Assembly: GCF_002013915.1 (NCBI RefSeq)
Contig: NZ_MBTF01000038.1
Span: forward strand, 248,001-312,000
Direction of reading: 5' to 3'
DNA from: Mucilaginibacter pedocola
GTDB lineage: Bacteria > Bacteroidota > Bacteroidia > Sphingobacteriales > Sphingobacteriaceae
Length of the DNA stretch: 64,000 nucleotides
The position numbers and the translations under genes were made by a program. This document shows positions 34,065 through 42,063 of the stretch, in pieces (position 1 is the stretch's first letter; the number at the start of each line of letters is the position of its first letter). The notes beneath the pieces are model-generated. The model saw only the letters and a program-made list of their open reading frames with translations. It had not been told where the DNA came from and ran no database searches.

Positions 34065-34143
34065 CGCGTTTATAATTTAACACGACAAATGTAATTACAA
34101 TTCTGAATTTTCAAAATATATTGAAAATATAATTTTATATTTA

Positions 34144-34404
34144 TTAACCGCAGAGTTTGCAGAGGTTACGCGGAGATTCGCGGAGCCTATATTGTGGTTA
34201 AGGGGGGTGAATACCAAACAAAAACGTCATGCTGAAATCTTTCCAGCACCCCATCATACAAGCTACAATGCTTAGCAGCTTAGCACGAACGCTACCTGAC
34301 ATGTGGGGTACCGAAATAAATTCGGCATGACGTTTTGTAGAGGTTCGCTACCATGCAAAACCCTCTGCGAAACTCCGCGTAACCTCTGTGTTCTCTGTGG
34401 TTAA
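34144..34404. repeat. Family R4 element with an R1 element inside
   Basis: Ends TTAACCGCAGAG and CTCTGTGGTTAA (11/12 inverted match) enclose CGCAGAG-type arms on both sides. Between them lies a complete R1 palindrome (34225-34332). This fills the gap between the membrane protein and S9 peptidase genes. Confidence 0.75.
34225..34332. repeat. Palindromic element R1 (copy 2)
   Basis: CGTCATGCTGAAATCTTTCC ... TTCGGCATGACG. Reversed, it aligns with 5835-5943 over both arms and the TACCCCACATG segment, at nearly the same length. Confidence 0.8.
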
Positions 34405-34427
34405 ATAGCCACAACAACACCTAACCT

Positions 34428-36407
34428 CTACTTTTTCAAATACTTATCATACCATTTAATATACCGATCTACCCTATCTACCTGGTAGCTGGGTATGCTG
34501 ATACCATGGTTTTGGTTAGGGTATAGTATCAGTTCGGTATCTACACCCTGCGATTTTAGCGCCTGGTACATCTGTTCGCTGCCGGCAGTTGGCACGTTAA
34601 AATCCTTCAAACCCGACATGAACAGCACCGGAGTTTTTATCCTGTCGGCATGCAGGAAGGGGTACGATATTTTGTTGTAAACATCTATATTCTTCCAGGG
34701 TTGGCCCAGTTCGTTATCATATTGCAGGATGTACTGGTCGATGCCGTAATTGGCTATTTGCAAGGCACTCCCCGCGCCACTGGCCGCTGCTTTAAAGCGG
34801 GTATCGCTGGCTATCAAAAAGTCCGTAGTGATACCGCCATAGCTCCATCCGCCTACGCCAAGCCTGTCGGGGTCGGCTATACCTTCTTTCACCAGGTAGT
34901 CAACTGCGCCATGCAGATCTATTACTTCTTTGTTGCCCCAGTCGGCAGCTATTACTTTAGTATATTCAATCCCCCTGCCCGAGCTGCCGCGATAGTTAAC
35001 CGCCGCAACAGCGTAACCGGCACTGGCCAATACCTGGCAGGTACCATCCCAGCTGTAATCGTCCTGCCCTACCGGTCCGCCGTGTACAAACAGAATGAAT
35101 GGCATCTTCTTTTTACTTGTGCTATCCGGGCGGTACAACACGCCCGATACTTTGGTACCATCGCTACTGGTAGAAGTGAAGCCTGTAACCTGCGCCAACG
35201 TAACCTTGCTCAACCACTCCTGCTGATGAAAAGTTAAGCGGCGAAGTTTACCACTTTCTAAAGCATAAACTTCAAAAGGCGTGTATGGGTCGCTCAGGCT
35301 TATTACCCAATTGCCAGCACTTTGGGCGGCAATATCGTTCAGGTTTACTTTGCCGCGGGTGGCTTTCACAATGTCGATCTTTTTGGTGGCAAGTGTGTAA
35401 GTAGCCGCGTAACGCTCGCGGTCGTCATCTACTAAAAAAGCAATGCTTTTGCCGTCTTTGCTCCAGGCGGGGCTATCAGCCGGGCGGTCTATTTCTTTGG
35501 TCAGCATTTTATTATTGCTGCCATCGGCATTCATCAGGCATAATATGTTCTCATCGTACATATTGTACCCTTCGCTGTCCTGGCGCAGGTAGGCAATTTG
35601 CTTGCCATCCGGGCTCCACTGTGGGTTTACATCGTGCCCTTTCCAGGTAGTTAATTGTTTTACAGCACCCTTTGCTTTTGCCTCAACTACAAAAATATCG
35701 GTATTCTCGCTGCGGTCGGGGTCGGCATCGTGGTTGCTTACAAACACAATGCTTTTACCATCCGGGCTCCACGATGGCGAGCGCTCATCAAAATTACCGG
35801 TGGTTACGGTATCTAACTTTTTGCTCCCAATATTGAATATATACAAATGGTTATGGTCGTGCTCTAAGTAGCCCTGGTAATCCTGCTTAAAATGATAACG
35901 GTCTACCACTATTGGCTTTGGCGTTTTTGGCGCTTCCTTGCCTTTGTTTTCGGGGTCGCCAATTACCATCACTATTTTGCTGCCATCGGGGCTCCATTCA
36001 TAGTCCCCCAGGTCGCCTTTTATATCAGTTAGCTTTTGAGCTTCGCCACCGCGGCGGTCCAACAACCAAAGCTGCGAGCCATTCTTCGATTCGCGGCCCG
36101 ATAAAAAAGATAAATACTTACCATCCGGGCTCCAGCGTGCCGTAGATGCCGCCTGTTCGCCATGGGTGAGTTGAATAGATGTTTTGCCATCCCAACTCTG
36201 CATCCACAGGTGCGATACGCGCTTATCTTTTGCCGTATCAACCGTAGAAACGCCATAAGCTACCCATTTACCGTCGGGCGAAACCTCCGGATCGCTTATG
36301 CTGGGTATCTTATAAAAGTCTGTCGGTTGAAATGGGTTTTTATCGTTTTGCGCGAAAACGGAGGTTGCCAGCGAGGCGGTAAAAAGCAGCGTAAAGTGTA
36401 TTTTCAT
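34428..36407 (-). CDS. Prolyl-oligopeptidase family (S9) peptidase
   Basis: A 659-residue exported serine peptidase, acylaminoacyl-peptidase/DPP-like. Signal peptide (about 1-19), a beta-propeller of WSPDGK repeats (at least six from about residue 90 to 330), then an alpha/beta-hydrolase domain with GGWSYGG (nucleophile Ser), the Asp in GLKDFNVP and the His in NQNHG. It probably degrades peptides in the periplasm. The Bacteroidota S9 families include many close relatives, so exact specificity is open. Confidence 0.93.
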   Translation of the reverse strand: MKIHFTLLFTASLATSVFAQNDKNPFQPTDFYKIPSISDPEVSPDGKWVAYGVSTVDTAKDKRVSHLWMQSWDGKTSIQLTHGEQAASTARWSPDGKYLSFLSGRESKNGSQLWLLDRRGGEAQKLTDIKGDLGDYEWSPDGSKIVMVIGDPENKGKEAPKTPKPIVVDRYHFKQDYQGYLEHDHNHLYIFNIGSKKLDTVTTGNFDERSPSWSPDGKSIVFVSNHDADPDRSENTDIFVVEAKAKGAVKQLTTWKGHDVNPQWSPDGKQIAYLRQDSEGYNMYDENILCLMNADGSNNKMLTKEIDRPADSPAWSKDGKSIAFLVDDDRERYAATYTLATKKIDIVKATRGKVNLNDIAAQSAGNWVISLSDPYTPFEVYALESGKLRRLTFHQQEWLSKVTLAQVTGFTSTSSDGTKVSGVLYRPDSTSKKKMPFILFVHGGPVGQDDYSWDGTCQVLASAGYAVAAVNYRGSSGRGIEYTKVIAADWGNKEVIDLHGAVDYLVKEGIADPDRLGVGGWSYGGITTDFLIASDTRFKAAASGAGSALQIANYGIDQYILQYDNELGQPWKNIDVYNKISYPFLHADRIKTPVLFMSGLKDFNVPTAGSEQMYQALKSQGVDTELILYPNQNHGISIPSYQVDRVDRYIKWYDKYLKK

Positions 36408-36479
36408 ATTACAGCAATTGTTGAGGCTGTAATTTAGGGAATTGAGGTTAGAGATTTGAGGTTAAAGGTTAGTTTTTTT

Positions 36480-36515
36480 AATGAATTTCACGCAAAGGCG
36501 CAGAGGCGCAAAGAA
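36480..36515. repeat. Half of an R4 repeat
   Basis: TTCACGCAAAGGCGCAGAGG and CGCAAAG words directly left of the R5 palindrome. Confidence 0.5.
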
Positions 36516-36523
36516 AAAAACAT

Positions 36524-36572
36524 GTAGAGACGCGATACTTCGCGTCTCCTATGTGCAGTATCGCGTCTCTAC
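36524..36572. repeat. Palindromic element GTAGAGACGCGATACT (R5)
   Basis: Perfect 16-bp inverted pair (36524-36539 and 36557-36572) with an additional perfect 8-bp pair GAGACGCG / CGCGTCTC (36527-36534, 36541-36548) nested in it. It lies between the S9 peptidase and pyrF genes. Confidence 0.85.
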
Positions 36573-36629
36573 GGCGGCTGTGCAATGAAAGGCTACCTAA
36601 CTAACCTCTATTCAACAAACCTCTAAACG

Positions 36630-37463
36630 CTATATTATCCCCGCCTTCTCCAATTCAACCTGCATCTGCTGTTGCAGGCTAAGCGCTTCGGCACGGGCGG
36701 CTTCGGCAAAATCTTCACCATTACTTGCGTATATGATGGAGCGCGATGCGTTTACAATAAGGCCGCAATCTTTAGTGATACCGTATTTGCACACTTCCTC
36801 TAAGCTTCCGCCTTGTGCGCCAACGCCGGGTACCAGCAAGAAGCTGTCGGGTGCGTATTGGCGTATATTGGTAAACTCAGTGCTTTTGGTAGCGCCAACC
36901 ACAAACATCAACCTATCGGCACCGGCCCATGTATTGGCTTTTTTTATCACGTTTTCGTACAGGTAACCGTCGCCGGTATCTAAGTACTGGAAATCTTTAC
37001 TCCCTACCGATGAGGTGAGTGCCAAAATGATGATCCATTTGCCTTCATATTTCAGGTACGGTGTAACGCTATCGTTACCCATATATGGGGTTACAGTTAT
37101 GGCATCAAAGCCCATCCCGCTTTGCTCTTCATTGAAAAAGGCTTTGGCGTAGTTATCAGAGGTATTGCCTATGTCGCCGCGCTTGGCATCTATAATGCTT
37201 AAGCATTCCTTCGGCAAGTATTCGTAGGTAGAGATGAGGCTTTGCAGGCCTTTCAGTCCGCGGCTTTCGTAAAAGGCGGCGTTGGGTTTGTAAGCGATGC
37301 AGAGGTCCTTAGTAGCGTCGATTATCCTTTTATTAAATTCGAATGCCGGGTCGGGGTATTCTTTCAGGAAATCGGGAATTTTATCTACATCTGTATCTAA
37401 TCCTACACATAAAAAACTCTTCTTCTGTTTGATCTGATCTATTAATTGCTGGCGCGATATCAT
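36630..37463 (-). CDS. pyrF: Orotidine 5'-phosphate decarboxylase (type 2)
   Basis: PyrF makes UMP from OMP. The start at 37463 (MISRQQLIDQIKQKKSFLCVGLD) is chosen over the 37541 ATG because the extra 26 residues are A+T-rich and match no family member. 277 residues, with the catalytic block SIIDAKRGDIGNTSDNYAK and the C-terminal VPGVGAQGG phosphate site. Length and the IDAKRGD context fit the PyrF subfamily 2. It is convergent with nothing and divergent from rho. Confidence 0.95.
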   Translation of the reverse strand: MISRQQLIDQIKQKKSFLCVGLDTDVDKIPDFLKEYPDPAFEFNKRIIDATKDLCIAYKPNAAFYESRGLKGLQSLISTYEYLPKECLSIIDAKRGDIGNTSDNYAKAFFNEEQSGMGFDAITVTPYMGNDSVTPYLKYEGKWIIILALTSSVGSKDFQYLDTGDGYLYENVIKKANTWAGADRLMFVVGATKSTEFTNIRQYAPDSFLLVPGVGAQGGSLEEVCKYGITKDCGLIVNASRSIIYASNGEDFAEAARAEALSLQQQMQVELEKAGII

Positions 37464-37525
37464 GCAGGATAATTTATTTGATGCCAAAAATCCAAAAAAA
37501 TAAGCGAACCACGTTATTTTTTTAT

Positions 37526-37533
37526 TAAATTTG
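37526..37533 (+). promoter_or_regulatory. -7 box for a long rho leader
   Basis: TAAATTTG matches TAnnTTTG, about 177 bases before the rho ATG. It implies a leader of roughly 170 nt (37540-37709) with no coding content seen. Confidence 0.4.
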
Positions 37534-37709
37534 CATTTCAAGAATATTTCATTAAAATTGCATCGTTATCCCCTGCATTTTCTTGCACACAAGAAACAAT
37601 TTTTATCCCACGTCGTTATTTCTGATACTTACCTGGCTTAAATATTGCATACGCAGGGTCACACAACAATCTTTCATCTTAAAAATCCTTTTGAACTATA
37701 ATTCATATC

Positions 37710-39335
37710 ATGTCTGATACCATAGAATTGAACGACAAACTCGTTTCGGAGTTGCGCGATATTGCTAAAGCTTTGGGTATTGCAAACGCAGACGAGCTGC
37801 GTAAAGCCCCCCTTATTACTGCCATAGTTGAACAACAGCAATTAATAGAAGCCGCCCGGCTGCAACAAAGCACAGTAGAAAACAATTACGCCCCTAAAAC
37901 TTCTGACGCCGATGCACCTGCAGAAGCCGGCGACAAACCACGCAAAAGGACCCGTGTTGTAAAAGGCAAAGCCGATACAAAACCACAAGTACCTTTAACT
38001 GATACCAACTTATTTGACCAGGTTGAAGACGAGCAATCTCAAGAAGATGCTGCCCCGGCCCCTGTAGTAGCTGAAGCCGAAGAAGTGCAAGCCGGCCAGC
38101 CGGAACCCGCCCCTACCGAAAACCGCCCGCAAAAATTTGAGCGCCGCGAAAAAAACAACGGTAATGGCAATGGCAACCAGCAGCAACAAAAAGCACAGGA
38201 AGTTGCTATAAACCTTGATTTTGATAACGTTATTGTAAACGAAGGCGTATTGGAAATTATGCCCGATGGCTATGGCTTCCTTCGCTCGTCAGACTATAAC
38301 TACTTAACATCTCCGGATGATATATATGTATCGCAATCGCAGATAAAGCTGTTCGGCCTAAAAACCGGCGATACCGTACGTGGCAGCATTCGCCCGCCAA
38401 AAGAGGGCGAGAAATACTTCCCGCTGGTGCGTGTAGAGGCCATTAACGGCCGTATACCTGCCGAAGTGCGCGACCGTGTTCCTTTCGATCACCTTACCCC
38501 GCTTTTCCCTTCAGAGAAATTGAGCCTATTCACTGATCCGGGTAATTACTCTACCCGTATAATGGACCTGTTCTCGCCTATTGGTAAAGGCCAGCGTGGT
38601 TTAATTGTAGCGCAGCCAAAAACAGGTAAAACCATGTTATTGAAGGATGTGGCCAACGCTATTGCCAAAAACCACCCGGAAGTATACCTGATCATCCTGC
38701 TGATTGATGAGCGCCCTGAGGAGGTAACTGATATGGCCCGCAGCGTACGCGCCGAGGTAGTATCATCAACCTTTGATGAGCCGGCCGAGCGCCACGTAAA
38801 AATTGCCAACATTGTATTGGAGAAAGCAAAACGCATGGTAGAGTGCGGCCACGATGTGGTTATCCTGCTCGATTCGATCACCCGTTTGGCACGTGCTTAT
38901 AACACTGTTGCGCCTGCATCGGGTAAAATATTATCGGGTGGTGTGGACGCTAACGCACTGCACAAACCAAAACGCTTTTTTGGTGCGGCACGTAACATTG
39001 AGGATGGTGGCTCGCTTACCATCATAGCAACGGCCCTTACCGAAACCGGCTCTAAAATGGATGAGGTTATCTTTGAAGAGTTTAAAGGTACCGGTAACAT
39101 GGAGCTTCAGTTGGATCGTAAACTATCAAACAAACGTATATTCCCGGCTATTGATATCACTGCATCGAGCACCCGCCGCGACGACTTGCTGCTCGACCGC
39201 GAAACGCTTCAACGCATCTGGATACTACGCAACCACCTTGCCGATATGAATTCGCAGGAGAGTATGGAGTTTTTACAGGCACAAATCAGAGGTACAAAAA
39301 CCAACGAAGAGTTCCTCATCTCCATGAATTCATAA
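37710..39335 (+). CDS. rho: Transcription termination factor Rho
   Basis: Hexameric RNA-dependent ATPase ending transcription. 541 residues against about 420 in E. coli. The extra length is a disordered Ala/Glu/Pro/Gln/Asn-rich segment (about 60-165, ending in NNGNGNGNQQQQ). Then come the RNA-binding cold-shock-like domain (PDGYGFLRSSDYNYL) and the ATPase core with Walker A AQPKTGKTML (about 302-311) and ILLIDERPEEVTDM. Asn-rich N-terminal insertions are known in Bacteroidota Rho. A hairpin and the pssA promoter follow. Confidence 0.97.
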   Translation: MSDTIELNDKLVSELRDIAKALGIANADELRKAPLITAIVEQQQLIEAARLQQSTVENNYAPKTSDADAPAEAGDKPRKRTRVVKGKADTKPQVPLTDTNLFDQVEDEQSQEDAAPAPVVAEAEEVQAGQPEPAPTENRPQKFERREKNNGNGNGNQQQQKAQEVAINLDFDNVIVNEGVLEIMPDGYGFLRSSDYNYLTSPDDIYVSQSQIKLFGLKTGDTVRGSIRPPKEGEKYFPLVRVEAINGRIPAEVRDRVPFDHLTPLFPSEKLSLFTDPGNYSTRIMDLFSPIGKGQRGLIVAQPKTGKTMLLKDVANAIAKNHPEVYLIILLIDERPEEVTDMARSVRAEVVSSTFDEPAERHVKIANIVLEKAKRMVECGHDVVILLDSITRLARAYNTVAPASGKILSGGVDANALHKPKRFFGAARNIEDGGSLTIIATALTETGSKMDEVIFEEFKGTGNMELQLDRKLSNKRIFPAIDITASSTRRDDLLLDRETLQRIWILRNHLADMNSQESMEFLQAQIRGTKTNEEFLISMNS

Positions 39336-39347
39336 TATTTTTATAGT

Positions 39348-39390
39348 TATGCAGTTATTATTTAGCACAAGCTTAATAGATAACTGCATA
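39348..39390 (+). terminator. Hairpin after rho overlapping the pssA promoter
   Basis: Perfect 11-bp stem TATGCAGTTAT (39348-39358) / ATAACTGCATA (39380-39390), followed by CTTTT. Its last bases are part of the TACTTTTG promoter box. Confidence 0.55.
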
Positions 39391-39396
39391 CTTTTG
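39389..39396 (+). promoter_or_regulatory. -7 box of pssA
   Basis: TACTTTTG (TAnnTTTG) ends 29 bases before the pssA ATG. Confidence 0.5.
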
Positions 39397-39425
39397 GTAA
39401 AATTATTGATACCTTCATACCCGAT

Positions 39426-40160
39426 ATGAGGAGGCGAGTAAAAAAACATCTTCCGAACGCAATTACCTGCGCTAACCTGTTTAGCGGCTGTGTGGGCATT
39501 GTGTTCGCATTTCAGGATAACCTGGTGGTAGCGTCGTACGCTATTTTCCTGGCGGCGATATTCGATTTTTTTGATGGCTTTGCCTCAAGGGTGCTCAACT
39601 CGGTATCGTGTATAGGCCGCGATTTGGATTCGCTGGCGGATATGGTAAGCTTTGGCTTTTTGCCGGCAGCCATTATGTACGAATTGCTGCTACAGGCACC
39701 ACAAACAGGCATCAGCACCTGGCTCAACTTTATAGCCTTTATGATACCTGTATTCTCGGCATTAAGATTGGCTAAGTTTAACACCGATACCCGCCAGGCC
39801 GAGAGCTTTATAGGGCTGCCTACCCCGGCAAATGCTATCCTGATAGCTTCGTTTCCGCTTATACTACAGCAATACGATGGCTTAGACCGTGTGATACTTA
39901 ATCCCTACGGACTAATCAGCTTTATTATTGTAATGTGTATATTGTTAGTGGCCGAAATACCGCTGATGTCGCTCAAATTCAAGAACACCGATTTCAATAA
40001 AAACTTTTACCGTTATTTATTGCTGCTGTTTTCGGCAATACTCATTCTATTTTTTAAATTTGCGGCAGTTCCGGTGGTTATAGTAATGTATATCACCCTA
40101 TCGTTAATTCAATTAAAATTTGCCGACGATACCATCATCAGCAGTTCGCACAGAAAATAA
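39426..40160 (+). CDS. pssA: CDP-diacylglycerol-serine O-phosphatidyltransferase
   Basis: It makes phosphatidylserine, precursor of phosphatidylethanolamine. 244 residues, polytopic. The CDP-alcohol phosphotransferase motif is visible from Asp50 (DGFASR, then Gly64, Asp68 and Asp72 in GRDLDSLAD). The Ala before Arg55 is Ser, a mild variant. It lies 90 bases after rho and 39 bases before purS. Confidence 0.93.
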   Translation: MRRRVKKHLPNAITCANLFSGCVGIVFAFQDNLVVASYAIFLAAIFDFFDGFASRVLNSVSCIGRDLDSLADMVSFGFLPAAIMYELLLQAPQTGISTWLNFIAFMIPVFSALRLAKFNTDTRQAESFIGLPTPANAILIASFPLILQQYDGLDRVILNPYGLISFIIVMCILLVAEIPLMSLKFKNTDFNKNFYRYLLLLFSAILILFFKFAAVPVVIVMYITLSLIQLKFADDTIISSSHRK

Positions 40161-40199
40161 GTTGCGGGTAGTATCTTCTAAAACACATTCACAAATACG

Positions 40200-40457
40200 A
40201 TGAAAAAATTCCTGGCCGAAATTGATGTAATGCCGAAAAAAGAAATTCTTGACCCGCAAGGTAAAGCCGTAACCGGCAGCATGAAGAACTTAGGCTTAGC
40301 CGAAATTCAGAACGTACGCATTGGCAAACACGTTTCGCTTGAAATTGAGGCAGAGAGCACTGAAGCCGCCAGCGAAAAAGTTGACCAGGCCTGCAAAAGC
40401 CTGTTAGCTAACCTTATTATGGAAAGCTACACCTTTAAACTGGAAGAAGTAGCTTAA
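40200..40457 (+). CDS. purS: Phosphoribosylformylglycinamidine synthase subunit PurS
   Basis: An 85-residue protein of the PurS family, the small bridging subunit of the PurLQS complex in purine synthesis. Features: MPKKEILDPQGKAV and the ending ANLIMESYTFKLEE. purL and purQ are not in the window. It ends just before a short repeat and a strong terminator. Confidence 0.9.
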   Translation: MKKFLAEIDVMPKKEILDPQGKAVTGSMKNLGLAEIQNVRIGKHVSLEIEAESTEAASEKVDQACKSLLANLIMESYTFKLEEVA

Positions 40458-40458
40458 T

Positions 40459-40495
40459 AAGTCCGAAAGTCGGAAGACCGAGAAGTCGGAAAGAC
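40459..40495. repeat. GTCCGAAAGTCGGAAG short repeat
   Basis: AAGTCCGAAAGTCGGAAGAC then GAGAAGTCGGAAAGAC; same family as 29906-29949. Confidence 0.55.
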
Positions 40496-40510
40496 ATTTA
40501 TAAAACAGGA

Positions 40511-40537
40511 AAGGCAGCCATTTTGGCTGCCTTTTTA
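40511..40537. terminator. Terminator between purS and the VOC gene
   Basis: Stem AAGGCAGCC (40511-40519) / GGCTGCCTT (40525-40533) followed by TTTTA; likely works for both convergent genes. Confidence 0.8.
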
Positions 40538-40556
40538 TGTTTTTGGCTATTGCCTG

Positions 40557-40985
40557 TTATAAAGCAGAGTCAAACTCTATTATCCATTCTATACCGTATT
40601 TATCCCTGAACATGCCGGCATAAGTACCCCATGGGCTATCGCCAATAGGGCCTTCTACCTCACCACCTGCCGATAATCCGTTAAAAATCTCTTCCGCTTC
40701 TTCCCGGCTTTCGGCACCTACATATATTTTAGAGCGGTTTTCGTTCTCGCTTACCTGCCCCATAAAACTCGGCACATCATTGGCTATCAGCATATTGTTT
40801 TTGCCAAGCGGCAGGCTTATGTACATTATTTTTTCTGCCTCATCTTCGGGTATCTGAAACTCCGGGCCAGCTAAGTCTTTAAAACGGGTTATCTTGGTAA
40901 ACTCGCCACCAAAAACCGACTTGTAAAAAGTGAATGCTTCTTCGGCATTGCCATTGAAATTTATCCACGGGTTAATTGCTCTCAT
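40557..40985 (-). CDS. VOC-family (PhnB/glyoxalase-like) protein
   Basis: A 142-residue protein of the vicinal oxygen chelate fold with the PhnB-like start INPWINFNGNAEEAFTFYKSVFGGEF and the end WGTYAGMFRDKYGIEWIIEF. The metal and substrate of this subgroup are unknown. Convergent with purS across a terminator. Confidence 0.9.
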   Translation of the reverse strand: MRAINPWINFNGNAEEAFTFYKSVFGGEFTKITRFKDLAGPEFQIPEDEAEKIMYISLPLGKNNMLIANDVPSFMGQVSENENRSKIYVGAESREEAEEIFNGLSAGGEVEGPIGDSPWGTYAGMFRDKYGIEWIIEFDSAL

Positions 40986-41031
40986 AATGTTCTATTTTTA
41001 GTTTGTTTTATTGGGTAATAAAAAGCCTTAA

Positions 41032-41070
41032 ATAAAAAACCGCCCCATAATTTAACTAATGAGACGGTTT
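41032..41070 (-). terminator. Terminator after the HPt gene
   Basis: AAACCGCC (41037-41044) pairs with GACGGTTT (41063-41070). Read on the minus strand the hairpin ends in a T run. Confidence 0.55.
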
Positions 41071-41096
41071 CTAAAATCTTTAAGCTTTCCGCTTAA

Positions 41097-41468
41097 TTAC
41101 AAATTAGCTTCCTTCTCTATTTTTATGCGGTTAAGCTCAATCAGGTTCCTGTTTACTACTTGTGTAATTGCATTAAACTTTTCAATGATCTCGGCAGGGT
41201 TTTCGCCGCCGTGTTTGCAGGCTATCTCCACTTCTTGTATAGTGGCCTGGCTCCAGGGCATACCAAAAAAGCCAAGGTTGGGTTTTAATTTATGTGCCGT
41301 TTGGCCCGCAAGCGCCCAATCCTGCGCGTTAATTGCCGTGGCTATGCCGCCAAGCAGTTGAGGCGTTTGGTCTAAAAACATGGCAATCGAGTCAACAATA
41401 AAGTCTTCGCTGCCATCAGCTATTTCGTATAAAAAACTAAGATCGAGGTCTTCTGCAGGAATATCCAT
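41097..41468 (-). CDS. Histidine phosphotransfer (HPt) protein
   Basis: A 123-residue stand-alone HPt helical bundle with the phospho-accepting His59 in GQTAHKLKPNLGFFGM. It relays phosphate between hybrid kinases and response regulators. No kinase is adjacent; the hybrid kinase at the left edge of the window lacks an HPt and is one possible partner. folK lies just upstream, 18 bases away on the same strand. Confidence 0.88.
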   Translation of the reverse strand: MDIPAEDLDLSFLYEIADGSEDFIVDSIAMFLDQTPQLLGGIATAINAQDWALAGQTAHKLKPNLGFFGMPWSQATIQEVEIACKHGGENPAEIIEKFNAITQVVNRNLIELNRIKIEKEANL

Positions 41469-41486
41469 TATAAAGGTTTATATAGT

Positions 41487-41972
41487 TCAAATGTATAATT
41501 TTTTTACTATCAAGCTATCTTTCAGCTCGTTTTTAAGCGTTAAAATATTTTCATTTAACAGTGGGTGCACAAAAGCGGGCGCAATTTCGGCCAGCGGCTC
41601 CAGCGTAAAACGCCTGTTTTGTAGCTGTGGGTGCGGCACTACAAGCCCCTCCTCTTCTATCACTTCGCTACCGTAAAACAAAATATCAATATCAATGGTG
41701 CGCGCGCCCCACTTTACCTCGCGCTTACGGCCCATTTGCGCCTCGATATCCAATATGGTAGTTAGCACCTGCCGCGCGGGCATATTGGTTTGCAGCATTA
41801 CCACCTGGTTAAGGTAATCGGGCTCATCTGTTTTACCCCACGATTGGGTTTCGTAAATAGATGATACTTGCTGTACCGGGGCTATCTGCTTTTCAATACT
41901 TTCGATGGCTTGCTGCAAAAACATTTGCCTGTTGCCAAGGTTTGTACCCAGTAGTAAAAAAACGGTTATCAT
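41487..41972 (-). CDS. folK: 6-hydroxymethyl-7,8-dihydropterin pyrophosphokinase
   Basis: FolK transfers pyrophosphate from ATP to the pterin in folate synthesis. The start at 41972 (MITVFLLLGTNLGNR) matches the family; the frame open to 42185 runs back over the sppA 5' end and is spurious. 161 residues, the usual length, with IYETQSWGKTDEPDYLNQVV, WGARTIDIDILFYG and PHPQLQNRRFTLEPLAEIAP. It is divergent from sppA and 18 bases before the HPt gene. Confidence 0.96.
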   Translation of the reverse strand: MITVFLLLGTNLGNRQMFLQQAIESIEKQIAPVQQVSSIYETQSWGKTDEPDYLNQVVMLQTNMPARQVLTTILDIEAQMGRKREVKWGARTIDIDILFYGSEVIEEEGLVVPHPQLQNRRFTLEPLAEIAPAFVHPLLNENILTLKNELKDSLIVKKLYI

Positions 41973-42029
41973 GTTGTAACAAATATCGTATAAGCCGCTC
42001 TTAATAAAAATAAACCGAGCCCTATTTAG

Positions 42030-42037
42030 TAAATTTG
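42030..42037 (+). promoter_or_regulatory. -7 box of sppA
   Basis: TAAATTTG (TAnnTTTG) in the divergent folK/sppA gap, 26 bases before the sppA ATG. Confidence 0.5.
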
Positions 42038-42063
42038 TGTATAAAAACGATCTGTAATACTTA

